64,000 bases of DNA from DASTEQ01 sp040905185 (GCA_040905185.1 JBBDRZ010000007.1:558001-622000); one strand, 5' to 3'; shown: positions 1 through 6,674, numbered from the stretch's first letter. Notes: generated by a model not told the origin, from the letters alone. Numbers and translations: made by a program.

Positions 1-147
1 GTGTCAGAGGACCTCGACGAGCTGCTGGCGCTGGCGGATCGGCTGGTGGTCCTGTACGAGGGGCGCCTCGTGGGCCAGGTGACCGCGGCCGAGGCGGACG
101 TCGAGCACCTGGGCATGCTGATGGCCGGGCGCGGAAGGGCCGCATAG
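1..147 (+). CDS. ABC transporter ATP-binding protein, C-terminal end (partial)
   Basis: The reading frame is open from base 1 to a TAG at 145-147 and gives the last 48 residues of a protein (DLDELLALADRLVVLYEGRL near the start). This matches the tail after the second H-loop region of MglA/YufO-type double ATPases; compare the full-length paralogue at 32908-34449, whose end has the same 'EELTELAQLSDRMAVLYEGR' pattern. It is cut by the window edge. The stop overlaps the GTG start of the next permease by one base, so the genes are translationally coupled. Inferred role: energises uptake of nucleosides or related solutes with the two permeases that follow. Confidence 0.85.
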   Translation: MSEDLDELLALADRLVVLYEGRLVGQVTAAEADVEHLGMLMAGRGRAA

Positions 148-1277
148 TGCCCAGCTGGATGCGGAGCCGATTCCGCCTCTCCCCGTGGTCCACGCCGGTC
201 CTGGTGCTGGCCGCCATCCTCATCACCTTCGCCATCACCGCCGGTCCCATCCTGCTCGCCGGCGCGAACCCCATCCAGGCCTACGCCCTGTTCGTCATCA
301 ACCCGCTCACGAGCGGGTTCACGGCGATCGAGGTCCTCGTCACCGCGACCCCGATCCTCTTCACCGGGGCGGCGGTGGCCATCGCCTTCCGGGCCGGCTA
401 CTGGAACATCGGCGCCGAGGGCCAGCTGCTGCTGGGCGCCATCGCCGCTGCCGGGGTGGGCATGGTGGTCGGCGGGTGGCCGCCCATCGCGGCCCTGGCG
501 GCCATGATCATCGCCGGGGCGCTGGCCGGGGCGGCGTGGGCGCTGGTGCCGGCCATCCTCCGCATCCGGTTCGGGATCGACGAGGTGGTCACCACCCTCC
601 TCCTCAACCCGGTGGCTCTGCTGCTGGTGAACGGCCTGCTCCACGGCCCGTGGCGCGACCCGGTCACCGGCTTCCCGGAGTCGCCGCGCATCGCGGCGGT
701 GGCCGAGTTCCCCCAGCTCCTCGAGCGCTCCCGGCTCCACCTGGGCTTCCTGCTGGCGCTCGCTGTCATCGTCATCGCCTGGTACGTCCTGGCCCGCACC
801 CCGGCCGGGCTGCGGCTGCGGGCCGCGGGCCTGAGCCCCCACGGGGCGCGCTTCGCGGGGATCAACGTCGGCCGGACCCTGCTCGCGGCGGCCCTGGTGA
901 GCGGGGCCATCGCCGGCCTGGCGGGCGTGAGCGAGGTGGCTGGCATTCAGAACCGACTGACCAGCGGCTTATCGCCGGGTTATGGCTACACCGGGATCGT
1001 GGTCGCCACCCTGGGAACCCTCACCATGCCCGGGGTTGTCCTGGCGGCCCTGTTCCTGGGCGACCTCACGGTGGGGGCCAGCACTGCCGCCCGCTCGCTG
1101 GGCATCCCCTCGCAGCTGGGCGCGGTGGTGCAGGGCGTCCTGCTCCTGACCACGGTCGCCCTGCTGGCACTCAGGCGCTATCGGTTCAGGCCAACCCGAC
1201 CGGAGGAGGGCGGCGGCTCGGAGACGGCGGCTGAGGTCGGGGCGGCTGACGTCGCGGCGGAGGGCCAGCCCGGATGA
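147..1277 (+). CDS. ABC transporter permease, BmpA/nucleoside type (subunit 1)
   Basis: 376 residues, GTG start overlapping the stop of the ATPase gene. It is strongly hydrophobic, with about eight to ten membrane segments, and carries the family signatures 'AFRAGYWNIGAEGQLLLG' (about residues 80-97) and 'GIDEVVTTLLLNPVALLLVNG' split across residues 142-162. These are typical of the YufP-like permeases of the branched-chain/nucleoside (BPD_transp_2) family. The C-terminus has a low-complexity Glu/Ala-rich tail after residue 350. It is paired with 1274-2197 and paralogous to 31799-32911. The substrate-binding lipoprotein must lie upstream of the window. Confidence 0.9.
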   Translation: MPSWMRSRFRLSPWSTPVLVLAAILITFAITAGPILLAGANPIQAYALFVINPLTSGFTAIEVLVTATPILFTGAAVAIAFRAGYWNIGAEGQLLLGAIAAAGVGMVVGGWPPIAALAAMIIAGALAGAAWALVPAILRIRFGIDEVVTTLLLNPVALLLVNGLLHGPWRDPVTGFPESPRIAAVAEFPQLLERSRLHLGFLLALAVIVIAWYVLARTPAGLRLRAAGLSPHGARFAGINVGRTLLAAALVSGAIAGLAGVSEVAGIQNRLTSGLSPGYGYTGIVVATLGTLTMPGVVLAALFLGDLTVGASTAARSLGIPSQLGAVVQGVLLLTTVALLALRRYRFRPTRPEEGGGSETAAEVGAADVAAEGQPG

Positions 1278-2197
1278 CGTTCCTCGTCGATCTGCTGGCC
1301 GCCACCCTGCGCAACGCCACGCCCCTGGTCTACGGCACCGTGGGCGAGACGTACGCCGAGCGCAGCGGGGTGCTGAACCTGGGCATCGAGGGCACCATGT
1401 ACGCCGGCGCGTTCGCCGGCTTCGCCACCGCCTGGGTGACCGGCTCGCCGTTGCTTGGCCTGGCGGCGGCGATCGGGGTGGGGCTGGGCGCGGGGGCCAT
1501 CATGGCGCTCCTGACGGTGACCCTAGGCGCCAACCAGCACGTCTCGGGCATCGGCCTGACCATCGGCCTCATCGGCGCGTCGGAGTTCACGAACCGGCTC
1601 ATCTTCCAGGGCGGTGAGCTGCAGCGGATTGAGCCCATGCCGATCGTCAACCCATTCGACGGACTGGCCGGCCTGGGCGAGGTGGGCGCGATCTTCGACC
1701 AGTACGCCCTGACCTGGATCGCGTTCCTGGTCGTGGTGCCGGTCGCGTGGTACGTCCTCCAGCGCTCGAGCTTCGGCCTGGAGATTCGCGCGGTGGGCGA
1801 GAACCCGGAGGCCGCCGATGCGGCCGGGGTGAACGTCGCCCGCACCCGGTACCTGGCGCTGATGATCGGCGGGGCGCTGATGGCCATCGGCGGGGCCTTC
1901 ATCACCCTCGCCTTACTGGGCAGTTTCACCCTCGACATCATTGCCGGCCGGGGCTGGGTGTGCGTGGCGCTCGTCATCTTCGGGCGCTGGCGCATCGGCC
2001 GCGGCGTCATCGGCGCCCTGATCTTCTCGCTGATCTTCTCTTTGCAGTTCCGGCTCCGGATCCTGCCCGGCTTCGGCGAGCTGCCGTTCGAGCTGCTCCT
2101 GGCCCTGCCCTACCTGGTCGTCATTGCCGCGCTGGCCATCTCCGGCCGCAACGTTGCCTACCCCGGCGCCTACCTCAAGCCGTATCGCCGCAGCTGA
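1274..2197 (+). CDS. ABC transporter permease, BmpA/nucleoside type (subunit 2)
   Basis: 307 residues, starting at an ATGA overlap with the previous gene. The N-terminal half carries 'ERSGVLNLGIEGTMYAGAF', the signature of YufQ-like permeases, and the protein is hydrophobic throughout. Together with 147-1277 it would form the heterodimeric membrane channel of a nucleoside or simple-sugar importer. It is paralogous to 30891-31799 but clearly diverged, so the window encodes two separate transporters of this class. It ends the operon: the next gene starts about 120 bases later behind its own promoter. Confidence 0.9.
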   Translation: MTFLVDLLAATLRNATPLVYGTVGETYAERSGVLNLGIEGTMYAGAFAGFATAWVTGSPLLGLAAAIGVGLGAGAIMALLTVTLGANQHVSGIGLTIGLIGASEFTNRLIFQGGELQRIEPMPIVNPFDGLAGLGEVGAIFDQYALTWIAFLVVVPVAWYVLQRSSFGLEIRAVGENPEAADAAGVNVARTRYLALMIGGALMAIGGAFITLALLGSFTLDIIAGRGWVCVALVIFGRWRIGRGVIGALIFSLIFSLQFRLRILPGFGELPFELLLALPYLVVIAALAISGRNVAYPGAYLKPYRRS

Positions 2198-2248
2198 GTT
2201 CCTTGCGATCGAGCCCTGATCGCGGACTCGATCCGACCATGGCAGGGG

Positions 2249-2277
2249 TTGACCTGTCCATCCGACAGTGCGATAGT
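2249..2277 (+). promoter_or_regulatory. promoter of the AbrB/RelE pair with repeated half-sites
   Basis: TTGACC (2249-2254), a 17-base spacer and GATAGT (2272-2277) form a plausible sigma-70-type promoter. The spacer and downstream bases contain repeated TGCGA and GACAG words (CGACAGTGCGATAGTGCGACAG), which look like operator half-sites for the antitoxin. Start of transcription is predicted near 2284, about 30 bases ahead of the ATG at 2315. Confidence 0.5.
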
Positions 2278-2314
2278 GCGACAGTCATACACCTCGCACC
2301 CCAGGGGAATCCGC

Positions 2315-2584
2315 ATGTCACTCATCAGGGTCCGGGGCAAGGGCCAGATCACCCTGCCCGATGACATCCGCCGTGCAGTCCGCCTGGACGAAGGAACCTA
2401 CCTCGAGGCATCCGTGGACGGAGAGGCGATCATCCTGCGCCCGAAGCTCGTCATCGATGCCAGCCAGTCATGGTTCTGGACTGATGCGTGGCAGGCCGGA
2501 GAGCGGGCCGCCAGCGCGGATATCGCCGCCGGTCGGGTGAGCGAGCCGGTTCCGGGAGATGCCTTCCGCGACAGCCTGGGTTGA
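2315..2584 (+). CDS. AbrB/SpoVT-type antitoxin
   Basis: 89 residues from ATG 2315, chosen over an upstream ATG at 2249 because 2249 lies inside the promoter and because the protein then begins directly with the swapped-hairpin fold: 'IRVRGKGQITLPDDIRRAV' is the classic AbrB/SpoVT DNA-binding signature. The C-terminal half (about residues 45-89) would bind the toxin. The next gene, 4 bases downstream, is a small RelE-like protein, so the two form a TA operon that is probably autoregulated through the repeats at 2260-2280. Confidence 0.85.
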   Translation: MSLIRVRGKGQITLPDDIRRAVRLDEGTYLEASVDGEAIILRPKLVIDASQSWFWTDAWQAGERAASADIAAGRVSEPVPGDAFRDSLG

Positions 2585-2587
2585 GCT

Positions 2588-2875
2588 GTGGCTCGACACA
2601 GCCGGACCTCACAGTTCGACCGCGACTGGCGCGCGCTGACCGAGACACAGCGCAAGCGGTTCCTAGCCGTGCATGCACGGTTTGATGCCGACCTCGTCAA
2701 CGACCGTCGGTTTCGTCCCGGCATCCGGGTGAAGGGTGTCCAGGGCGCGCCGGGCATCTTCGAGATGACGTGGGCGCCGGATGGCCGGGCGACCTTCCAA
2801 TACGGCCCCGCGGCGGGCGATCCCCACGTCATCTGGCGTCGCGTCGGGCGGCACGCGATCCCATCTCGACCCTGA
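2588..2875 (+). CDS. RelE/ParE-superfamily toxin-like protein
   Basis: 95 residues, GTG start 3 bases after the antitoxin stop. Visible pattern: an N-terminal helix pair with 'FDRDWRALTETQRKRFLAV', then 'GIRVKGVQGAPGIFEMTWA' and a final strand 'VIWRRVGRHAIPSRP'. This fits the RelE fold (helices, then antiparallel strands ending in a basic tail), and it resembles uncharacterised toxin partners of AbrB antitoxins. The basic residues and the terminal His could serve in mRNA cleavage, but no catalytic set can be confirmed by eye. The call rests mainly on size, fold pattern and neighbour. Confidence 0.65.
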   Translation: MARHSRTSQFDRDWRALTETQRKRFLAVHARFDADLVNDRRFRPGIRVKGVQGAPGIFEMTWAPDGRATFQYGPAAGDPHVIWRRVGRHAIPSRP

Positions 2876-2896
2876 TCTGGAGGAACGAATGGACCG

Positions 2897-3358
2897 ATGA
2901 CCATCCGCGACCGCGACCACGAGTTCCTCGCCCATGCCATCGCCGAGGCCCGGATCGGGCGCGACGAGGGCGGCGTACCCATCGGCGGTGCCCTGGTCGC
3001 CGATGACGGCACCGTCCTGGGCGTCGGCCACAACCGACGGGTGCAGCAGGGCAGTGCCATCCGCCATGGCGAGACCGATGCCCTCGAGAACGCCGGCCGC
3101 CTGCCGGCGGCGGTCTACCGGCGCTCGACCATGTACACCACCCTGTCGCCGTGCGACATGTGCAGCGGGGCCATCCTCCTGTACGGCATCCCGCGGGTGG
3201 TGATGGGCGAGAACCGGACGTTCGTGGGTGGCGAGGACTACCTCCGTGCGCGGGGGGTTGAGGTCGTCAACCTCGACTCCGCGGAGTGTCTCGAACTCAT
3301 GAACGATTTCATCGCCGCCCATCCAGAGATCTGGAACGAGGACATCGGCGAGGAGTGA
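2897..3358 (+). CDS. cytosine deaminase, yeast Fcy1-like (CDA fold)
   Basis: 153 residues; AGGA ribosome site ahead of ATG 2897. Zinc-deaminase motifs are intact: 'HGETDALEN' (about residues 57-65; His ligand and catalytic Glu) and 'PCDMCSG' (two Cys ligands). Stretches such as 'TLSPCDMCSGAI', 'YGIPRVVMGEN' and the C-terminal 'WNEDIGEE' match what I remember of Saccharomyces Fcy1 (TLSPCDMCTGAI, YGIPRCVVGEN, WFEDIGE) far better than the tRNA deaminase TadA or the unrelated bacterial CodA. Predicted reaction: cytosine (or 5-methylcytosine) to uracil. Its place just after a nucleoside transporter fits salvage of imported pyrimidines. Confidence 0.85.
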   Translation: MTIRDRDHEFLAHAIAEARIGRDEGGVPIGGALVADDGTVLGVGHNRRVQQGSAIRHGETDALENAGRLPAAVYRRSTMYTTLSPCDMCSGAILLYGIPRVVMGENRTFVGGEDYLRARGVEVVNLDSAECLELMNDFIAAHPEIWNEDIGEE

Positions 3359-3359
3359 C

Positions 3360-3569
3360 CTAGGCGACCTCCACCAGCTCGGCCCAGGTCGTGGCGGCTG
3401 GGATCGGCTCACCGGCCTCGCGCATGCCCTCCAGATGCATCTCGATTGCGGTGTGCATCAGGTCCTCGACCTCACCCAACGTATCGCCGGCCGCGATGCA
3501 GCCCGGCAAATCGGGGACGTACGCGGCGTACCCGTTGTCTGACTTCTCATAGATCACCGCGTACCGCAT
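3360..3569 (-). CDS. hicB: HicB-type antitoxin (first copy)
   Basis: 69 residues: 'MRYAVIYEKSDNGYAAYVPD' followed by 'LPGCIAAGDTLGEVEDLM', the partly degraded RNase H-like fold of short HicB proteins. It follows hicA directly (hicA stop and hicB start are adjacent at 3569/3570), the standard hicA-hicB order. No C-terminal DNA-binding domain is present, so this is the short type. It neutralises the HicA mRNA interferase. Confidence 0.88.
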   Translation of the reverse strand: MRYAVIYEKSDNGYAAYVPDLPGCIAAGDTLGEVEDLMHTAIEMHLEGMREAGEPIPAATTWAELVEVA

Positions 3570-3770
3570 TCAGCGCTCCTTGGGGTCGATTCCAGCCTGC
3601 CGGAGGATACTCCGCCAGATTGGGGTCGGCAGATCCTTGCTCGGTCTGCCTGCGATCGTCACGAGCCCGGGTCTGCTTGGATGCTGGTATTGCCGATGGC
3701 TCCCGCGCGTCCGCGAGAGCCGCCAACCCTGCGCCTGCACCAGGCGGATGGCGTCGCGCACTTTGGGCAC
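3570..3770 (-). CDS. hicA: HicA-type toxin (mRNA interferase)
   Basis: 66 residues: 'MPKVRDAIRLVQAQGWRLSR' then 'TRGSHRQYQHPSRPGLVTIA', which contains the catalytic His of the dsRBD-like HicA fold (GSHRQY). The C-terminus is 'WRSILRQAGIDPKER'. Full length for the family. The promoter region upstream (3771-3872) carries a 70-base leader duplicated at 6147-6216 and a dyad at 3852-3870, so this pair may share regulation with the zinc-ribbon/PRTase/DprA cassette. Confidence 0.9.
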   Translation of the reverse strand: MPKVRDAIRLVQAQGWRLSRTRGSHRQYQHPSRPGLVTIAGRPSKDLPTPIWRSILRQAGIDPKER

Positions 3771-3796
3771 CAGTCCACTGTGTCGTCATGGCCTTA

Positions 3797-3829
3797 TCAG
3801 CGGATGAACTGGTGGTAGTCGACCGTCAT
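3797..3829 (-). pseudogene. aborted 10-codon ORF MTVDYHQFIR in the duplicated leader
   Basis: Reading the minus strand from the ATG at 3829 gives MTVDYHQFIR and a stop. The first seven codons are the same as those that open the zinc-ribbon gene at 5979-6173 (MTVDYHQCIN). The ORF lies inside the 70-base duplicated segment and stops right after it. It is therefore a stub left by duplication of a leader plus gene start, although a translated leader peptide ahead of hicA cannot be excluded. Confidence 0.55.
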
Positions 3830-3872
3830 GGCCCGATGTTGGGCCCCGGTCGTGACACCTAGCCTGTCGCCG
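3803..3872 (-). repeat. 70-base duplicated leader, copy A (ahead of hicA)
   Basis: Bases 3803-3872 match 6147-6216 at about 64 of 70 positions without gaps. Both copies hold the dyad (here 3852-3870), about 20 bases of spacer, and the ATG plus the first seven codons of the zinc-ribbon gene. Here the copy sits 33 bases or more ahead of hicA, which therefore seems to have captured the promoter of another accessory cassette. Confidence 0.8.
3852..3870. promoter_or_regulatory. shared island dyad, site 1 (hicAB)
   Basis: GTGACA-CCTAGCC-TGTCGC: six-base arms with one mismatch around a seven-base centre. It lies 82 bases upstream of the hicA start. Three further sites of the same form occur at 6196, 14493 and 16112, each upstream of a different accessory cassette. 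The most likely role is an operator for a common regulator. Confidence 0.6.
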
Positions 3873-3885
3873 CTGCAGCCACGGC

Positions 3886-3966
3886 GTCTTCGCCGCCGGG
3901 TTCACCGAGGTCAGCCGGCCGACCCTCCGCCAGGTGGTGATGCGCGTCGACTTCTGGGGGCGCTAG
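3886..3966 (+). pseudogene. C-terminal stump of a GNAT-like acetyltransferase (tentative)
   Basis: The plus frame ending at TAG 3964-3966 reads 'FAAGFTEVSRPTLRQVVMR' then VDFWGR. The 'GFxEVxRPTxRxVVMRxDF' ending resembles the tail of GNAT N-acetyltransferases. Nothing upstream in this frame extends the domain, because the duplicated leader begins immediately before it. It is probably the remains of a gene cut by insertion of the hicAB segment. Identification from about 25 residues is weak. Confidence 0.35.
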
Positions 3967-4002
3967 CTCCCTAACCGATGGTGGCGGCCGGGAGCCGGAG
4001 GA

Positions 4003-4212
4003 CTAGCCGACCTCCACTTGGTGTGCTGAGGCGGTGGGCTGCGGGATGGGGTCGCCATACTCCCGCATCAGCTCCAGGTGGGCCCGAATTGCCGACGCGA
4101 TCAGCGCTCTGGTTTCCTCGCTCGTGTCAGCGGCGGCCACACAGCCCGGCAGGTCAGGCACGTAAGCTGCGTACCCGTTGCCGGTCTTCTCGATGACGAC
4201 CGCGTACTCCAT
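4003..4212 (-). CDS. hicB: HicB-type antitoxin (second copy, orphan)
   Basis: 69 residues, 'MEYAVVIEKTGNGYAAYVPD' then 'LPGCVAAADTSEETRALI', clearly paralogous to the copy at 3360-3569 (same length and pattern). Its toxin partner upstream is reduced to a C-terminal stump (4212-4275), so this is an orphan antitoxin. It may still protect against the intact HicA next door, as an anti-addiction element would, or it may be decaying. Confidence 0.82.
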   Translation of the reverse strand: MEYAVVIEKTGNGYAAYVPDLPGCVAAADTSEETRALIASAIRAHLELMREYGDPIPQPTASAHQVEVG

Positions 4213-4275
4213 CAGCGCTCCTTCAGGTCGATCTTGGCCTGCCTGAGGATACTCCGCCAGGTCGCGGGATCCTGC
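4212..4275 (-). pseudogene. hicA remnant (C-terminal 19 codons)
   Basis: Minus-strand reading into the hicB start gives 'DPATWRSILRQAKIDLKER' and a TGA that overlaps the hicB ATG (ATGA). The intact HicA at 3570-3770 ends 'TPIWRSILRQAGIDPKER'. The rest of the toxin, including the catalytic His segment, is missing; the sequence upstream (4276-4315) runs into the end of the DprA-like gene. Truncated toxin, no function expected. Confidence 0.8.
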
Positions 4276-4315
4276 TCTACGTCATCTTCAAGCGGCGTGG
4301 GTGGTTGTAGGCCGA

Positions 4316-5182
4316 TTAGAGGGGCAGGGCGAGTTGGAGGTCAGGATCAGCTGCTCGTCGGGATTGTGCTTCCTGAATGGCATCCATCAACTCGCTGGGG
4401 TTCCGGACGGCTTTCGCCCCTAACTCAATGAGCGCCCGGTTCCCCTCCGGCATCCCGTCCTCGAACTGCAAGACGAAGACACGCTGGCCCAGCCTAAGAG
4501 CCACTTCGCCGGCCGCCCGGGTACCTCCCTGCTCGCCAGCTTCGATGACGATCAGCGCGTCACCCAAGGCTGCGATCAGCGAATTGCGGGCCATTGCTCC
4601 CCAGACAGTCCAAGGCTGTGTGAACGGGAACTGAGACAGCACCAGGACACGGTCCCAATCCGCCGCCAGGTCGTCGGCCTCATGAGCCAATGCGGTTCTC
4701 GCGATCCCCTCAGGAAGCACGAGGACGATCGATCCTCCCGCATTCAGTGCGGCCGTCTGGGCGGTGGTGTCGACACCCGCGGCGTTTCCGGCGATAACCA
4801 CGAGCCCATGAACCGCCGCCGTTTCCCCAACTCGCCTTGCAGCTGTCAGCCCGGCATCTGACGCGGACCTTGCCCCACACACGCCGATCCCGGGCGAGGC
4901 TAGGAGGCTGAGGTTGCCTCGATATGCGATGAGCGGCGGTGGTGATGGGAGGTTGGCCAAGCGACGCGGATATCCCTTCGTGCCATACGTCAGGACACCA
5001 ACTCCGTGGTCGGCAAGTTGATCGGCGAGGCCTTCCATGCGCTCGCGCTCATGGTCGTCCATCGACGCCAGCGACTGTTCCAGGGTGCCCTCCCCACCGG
5101 TGCGGAGCGCGCTCAGGACCTTGGCGGGAGACTTCCAGGTATGCCAGGCGCCCACCGCGCGGAGGAGTGCACCGCTTGCCAT
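4316..5182 (-). CDS. DprA/Smf-like Rossmann-fold protein
   Basis: 288 residues. The core from about residue 70 follows the DprA layout: 'YPRRLANLPSPPPLIAYRGN', then 'GVCGARSASDAGLTAARRV', 'VIAGNAAGVDTTAQTAAL', 'GGSIVLVLPEG' and 'VIEAGEQGGTRAAGEVALR'. True DprA loads RecA on single-stranded DNA during transformation; this copy lacks the C-terminal winged-helix domain and has divergent loops (GNAAGVD for SGxAxGID). The PRTase gene lies 6 bases upstream in the same direction. DprA-like plus phosphoribosyltransferase pairs occur in candidate defence contexts as far as I recall, so a nucleotide- or DNA-sensing immune role is possible. Competence is less likely because no com genes are nearby. Confidence 0.75.
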   Translation of the reverse strand: MASGALLRAVGAWHTWKSPAKVLSALRTGGEGTLEQSLASMDDHERERMEGLADQLADHGVGVLTYGTKGYPRRLANLPSPPPLIAYRGNLSLLASPGIGVCGARSASDAGLTAARRVGETAAVHGLVVIAGNAAGVDTTAQTAALNAGGSIVLVLPEGIARTALAHEADDLAADWDRVLVLSQFPFTQPWTVWGAMARNSLIAALGDALIVIEAGEQGGTRAAGEVALRLGQRVFVLQFEDGMPEGNRALIELGAKAVRNPSELMDAIQEAQSRRAADPDLQLALPL

Positions 5183-5188
5183 CTTTGC

Positions 5189-6013
5189 CTAGTTTCGCAT
5201 TGTTCGGACGGCCGCCAGACCTACCACTCGAGCGGCTCCCGCGTTCGAGGCAGCTTCACCTACCGCAACGAGCGTTCTTCCGGACCGGACCATGTCGTCC
5301 ATGACAATCACCTGCTTACCGTGAACGGCATTTGGATCCAGCCTAAATAGTTGCACTGCGCGTTCGCCATCATCTAAGCCCTTGACGGCTCGTCCCTCGC
5401 CAGCAGCCTCATCAGAGACGACCACCGGAAGAGCCGACATTCTTCCCACCGCTCTAGCCAATCGCTCACTGAAACGGGCCGGGGTATGACTCGGTACGGC
5501 GACGATTGCTTCAGCGCTCGCATAGTCCGGGTGTGTCGAGATGAACGCGTGCAGTTCTCGCGCCAGCGCCTTGCCCGCAGCTGTGTCGCCGCCGTACTTG
5601 GCATCGTGGAAGAGCTGGCCGATGGGCGTGTTCTTCCAGAGATACGAATCCTCGCTCGTGGTTGGGTCCTTGTATCTGTCCAACGCAATGGCCACCCTGA
5701 ATGGCCCGTCGAGCCGAAGCGTGACGACGGCCTGCAGCAAGCCGAGAAGGTCCTTGTCACGGATGGTGAGAGGGCCCCGAAGCGGGAGTCGATGCGTCCA
5801 CTCGCCACGGTCGGCTTCTGGCACTCGAACACGATCGGACGGAGACAGACGAAGGGCCCGTTCAACTTGGCCGGCGACGTCGTTCGAGCATCGGAGCAAT
5901 AAGAGGCGACGTCCACCGCGCTCAACCGCCTCGGCCCAGTCACTCAGGCTGTCCGTCCTGTGGGCCACAATCGCCAATCTACTGGCGTCGACGATAGCCG
6001 AGGTGCCAGCCAT
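5189..6013 (-). CDS. phosphoribosyltransferase-domain protein (ComF-like), partner of the DprA-like protein
   Basis: 274 residues. The C-terminal half is a type I PRTase: 'GQLFHDAKYGGDTAAGKALA' (about 130-150), 'EAIVAVPSHT' and the PRPP loop 'VIVMDDMVRSGRTL' with Asp239-Asp240 and Ser in place of the usual Thr. The N-terminal 110 residues match nothing I recognise. ComF proteins have a zinc ribbon ahead of the PRTase; here a separate zinc-ribbon ORF lies immediately upstream and overlaps this gene by 35 bases. The start at 6013 is uncertain because of that overlap. Inferred: acts with the DprA-like protein downstream, possibly in nucleotide sensing or synthesis. Confidence 0.75.
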   Translation of the reverse strand: MAGTSAIVDASRLAIVAHRTDSLSDWAEAVERGGRRLLLLRCSNDVAGQVERALRLSPSDRVRVPEADRGEWTHRLPLRGPLTIRDKDLLGLLQAVVTLRLDGPFRVAIALDRYKDPTTSEDSYLWKNTPIGQLFHDAKYGGDTAAGKALARELHAFISTHPDYASAEAIVAVPSHTPARFSERLARAVGRMSALPVVVSDEAAGEGRAVKGLDDGERAVQLFRLDPNAVHGKQVIVMDDMVRSGRTLVAVGEAASNAGAARVVGLAAVRTMRN

Positions 6014-6173
6014 CGCACCAGCGGCAGTGGTATCGCCGTGGGCTGCTCGAGACCCACGCTTGGCGGCCGATGGAGCGCGCCTCGCGGCGGCTCAGGAACA
6101 TGACCTTGGACGTGCACCCGCGCTCCCGCAGCGGCAGGTTCCGGTTGATGCACTGGTGGTAGTCGACCGTCAT
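5979..6173 (-). CDS. small zinc-ribbon protein
   Basis: 64 residues from ATG 6173. The key pattern is Cys20 with 'SKVMFLSRREARSIGRQ', then 'YHCRWCDGWHLGYRRR' (Cys50, Cys53, His57): a compact zinc-binding knuckle of the kind seen in many short uncharacterised actinobacterial and Chloroflexota proteins ending 'YxCxxCxxWHLG'. It overlaps the PRTase start by 35 bases and has the shared dyad 23 bases upstream, so it is probably the first gene of the cassette. The first seven codons and the leader are duplicated ahead of hicA. Confidence 0.6.
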   Translation of the reverse strand: MTVDYHQCINRNLPLRERGCTSKVMFLSRREARSIGRQAWVSSSPRRYHCRWCDGWHLGYRRRQ

Positions 6174-6216
6174 AGCCCGATCCTGGACCCCGGTCGCGAC
6201 ACCTAGCCTGTCGCCG
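6147..6216 (-). repeat. 70-base duplicated leader, copy B (original position)
   Basis: Partner of 3803-3872 (about 91 percent identical by hand alignment). In this copy the ATG at 6173 continues into a full 64-codon ORF, so this is the likely source and the hicA-proximal copy the derivative. Confidence 0.8.
6196..6214. promoter_or_regulatory. shared island dyad, site 2 (zinc-ribbon/PRTase/DprA)
   Basis: GCGACACCTAGCCTGTCGC: perfect six-base arms around CCTAGCC, 23 bases ahead of the zinc-ribbon start. The position, overlapping the likely core promoter, fits a repressor operator. It is the best-conserved of the four sites. Confidence 0.65.
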
Positions 6217-6339
6217 TGTGATGACTCCGCCGGGCATGCTTCCGATCTTGATAAGCGACCCGAAGCGGAAGGTCCCGGACTTGACCGCAACCGCCCTGAC
6301 TTCGAACGGCAGGGAATCAAGGCTTGACCTACTGACTGT

Positions 6340-6365
6340 CAGGAATTCCGTATTCCTGCTATCCT
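6340..6365 (+). promoter_or_regulatory. operator and -10 box of the AbrB/PIN pair
   Basis: A perfect seven-base inverted repeat, CAGGAAT (6340-6346) and ATTCCTG (6352-6358), is followed at once by the -10 box TATCCT (6360-6365). The ATG at 6372 comes six bases later, so the transcript is probably leaderless. Antitoxin binding to the dyad would block RNA polymerase. Confidence 0.65.
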
Positions 6366-6371
6366 GAGTCG

Positions 6372-6674
6372 ATGCACTCGCGAGTTCTTCAGCTCCGTGG
6401 GCGCGGGACCCTGACCCTGCCGGCCCGTATTCGGGAGCGGTACGGCCTCGATGAGGGGGATCCCCTCACCCTGGTCGACCTCGATGGCGCCCTCCTGCTG
6501 TCGCCACGGGTCAGCGTGGTTGGCAAGCTGGCGGCCGAGATCGAATACCTCACACGGGAGGCGGGCCTCAGCCTCGAGGAGCTCCTGCGGGGCGTGCGGG
6601 AGCAGCGAGCCAGCTACCTTGCCGAACAGACCGGACGCCAGGCCAGCAAACGGCGCGCCCAGCGTCGGCGCTGA
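6372..6674 (+). CDS. AbrB-type antitoxin
   Basis: 100 residues: 'VLQLRGRGTLTLPARIRERY' is the AbrB swapped-hairpin signature; the C-terminal third is strongly basic (ends QASKRRAQRRR). The C-terminus overlaps the start region of a PIN-domain toxin, a usual AbrB-VapC layout. Probably autoregulates through the dyad at 6340-6358, and has no leader for a ribosome site. Confidence 0.82.
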   Translation: MHSRVLQLRGRGTLTLPARIRERYGLDEGDPLTLVDLDGALLLSPRVSVVGKLAAEIEYLTREAGLSLEELLRGVREQRASYLAEQTGRQASKRRAQRRR

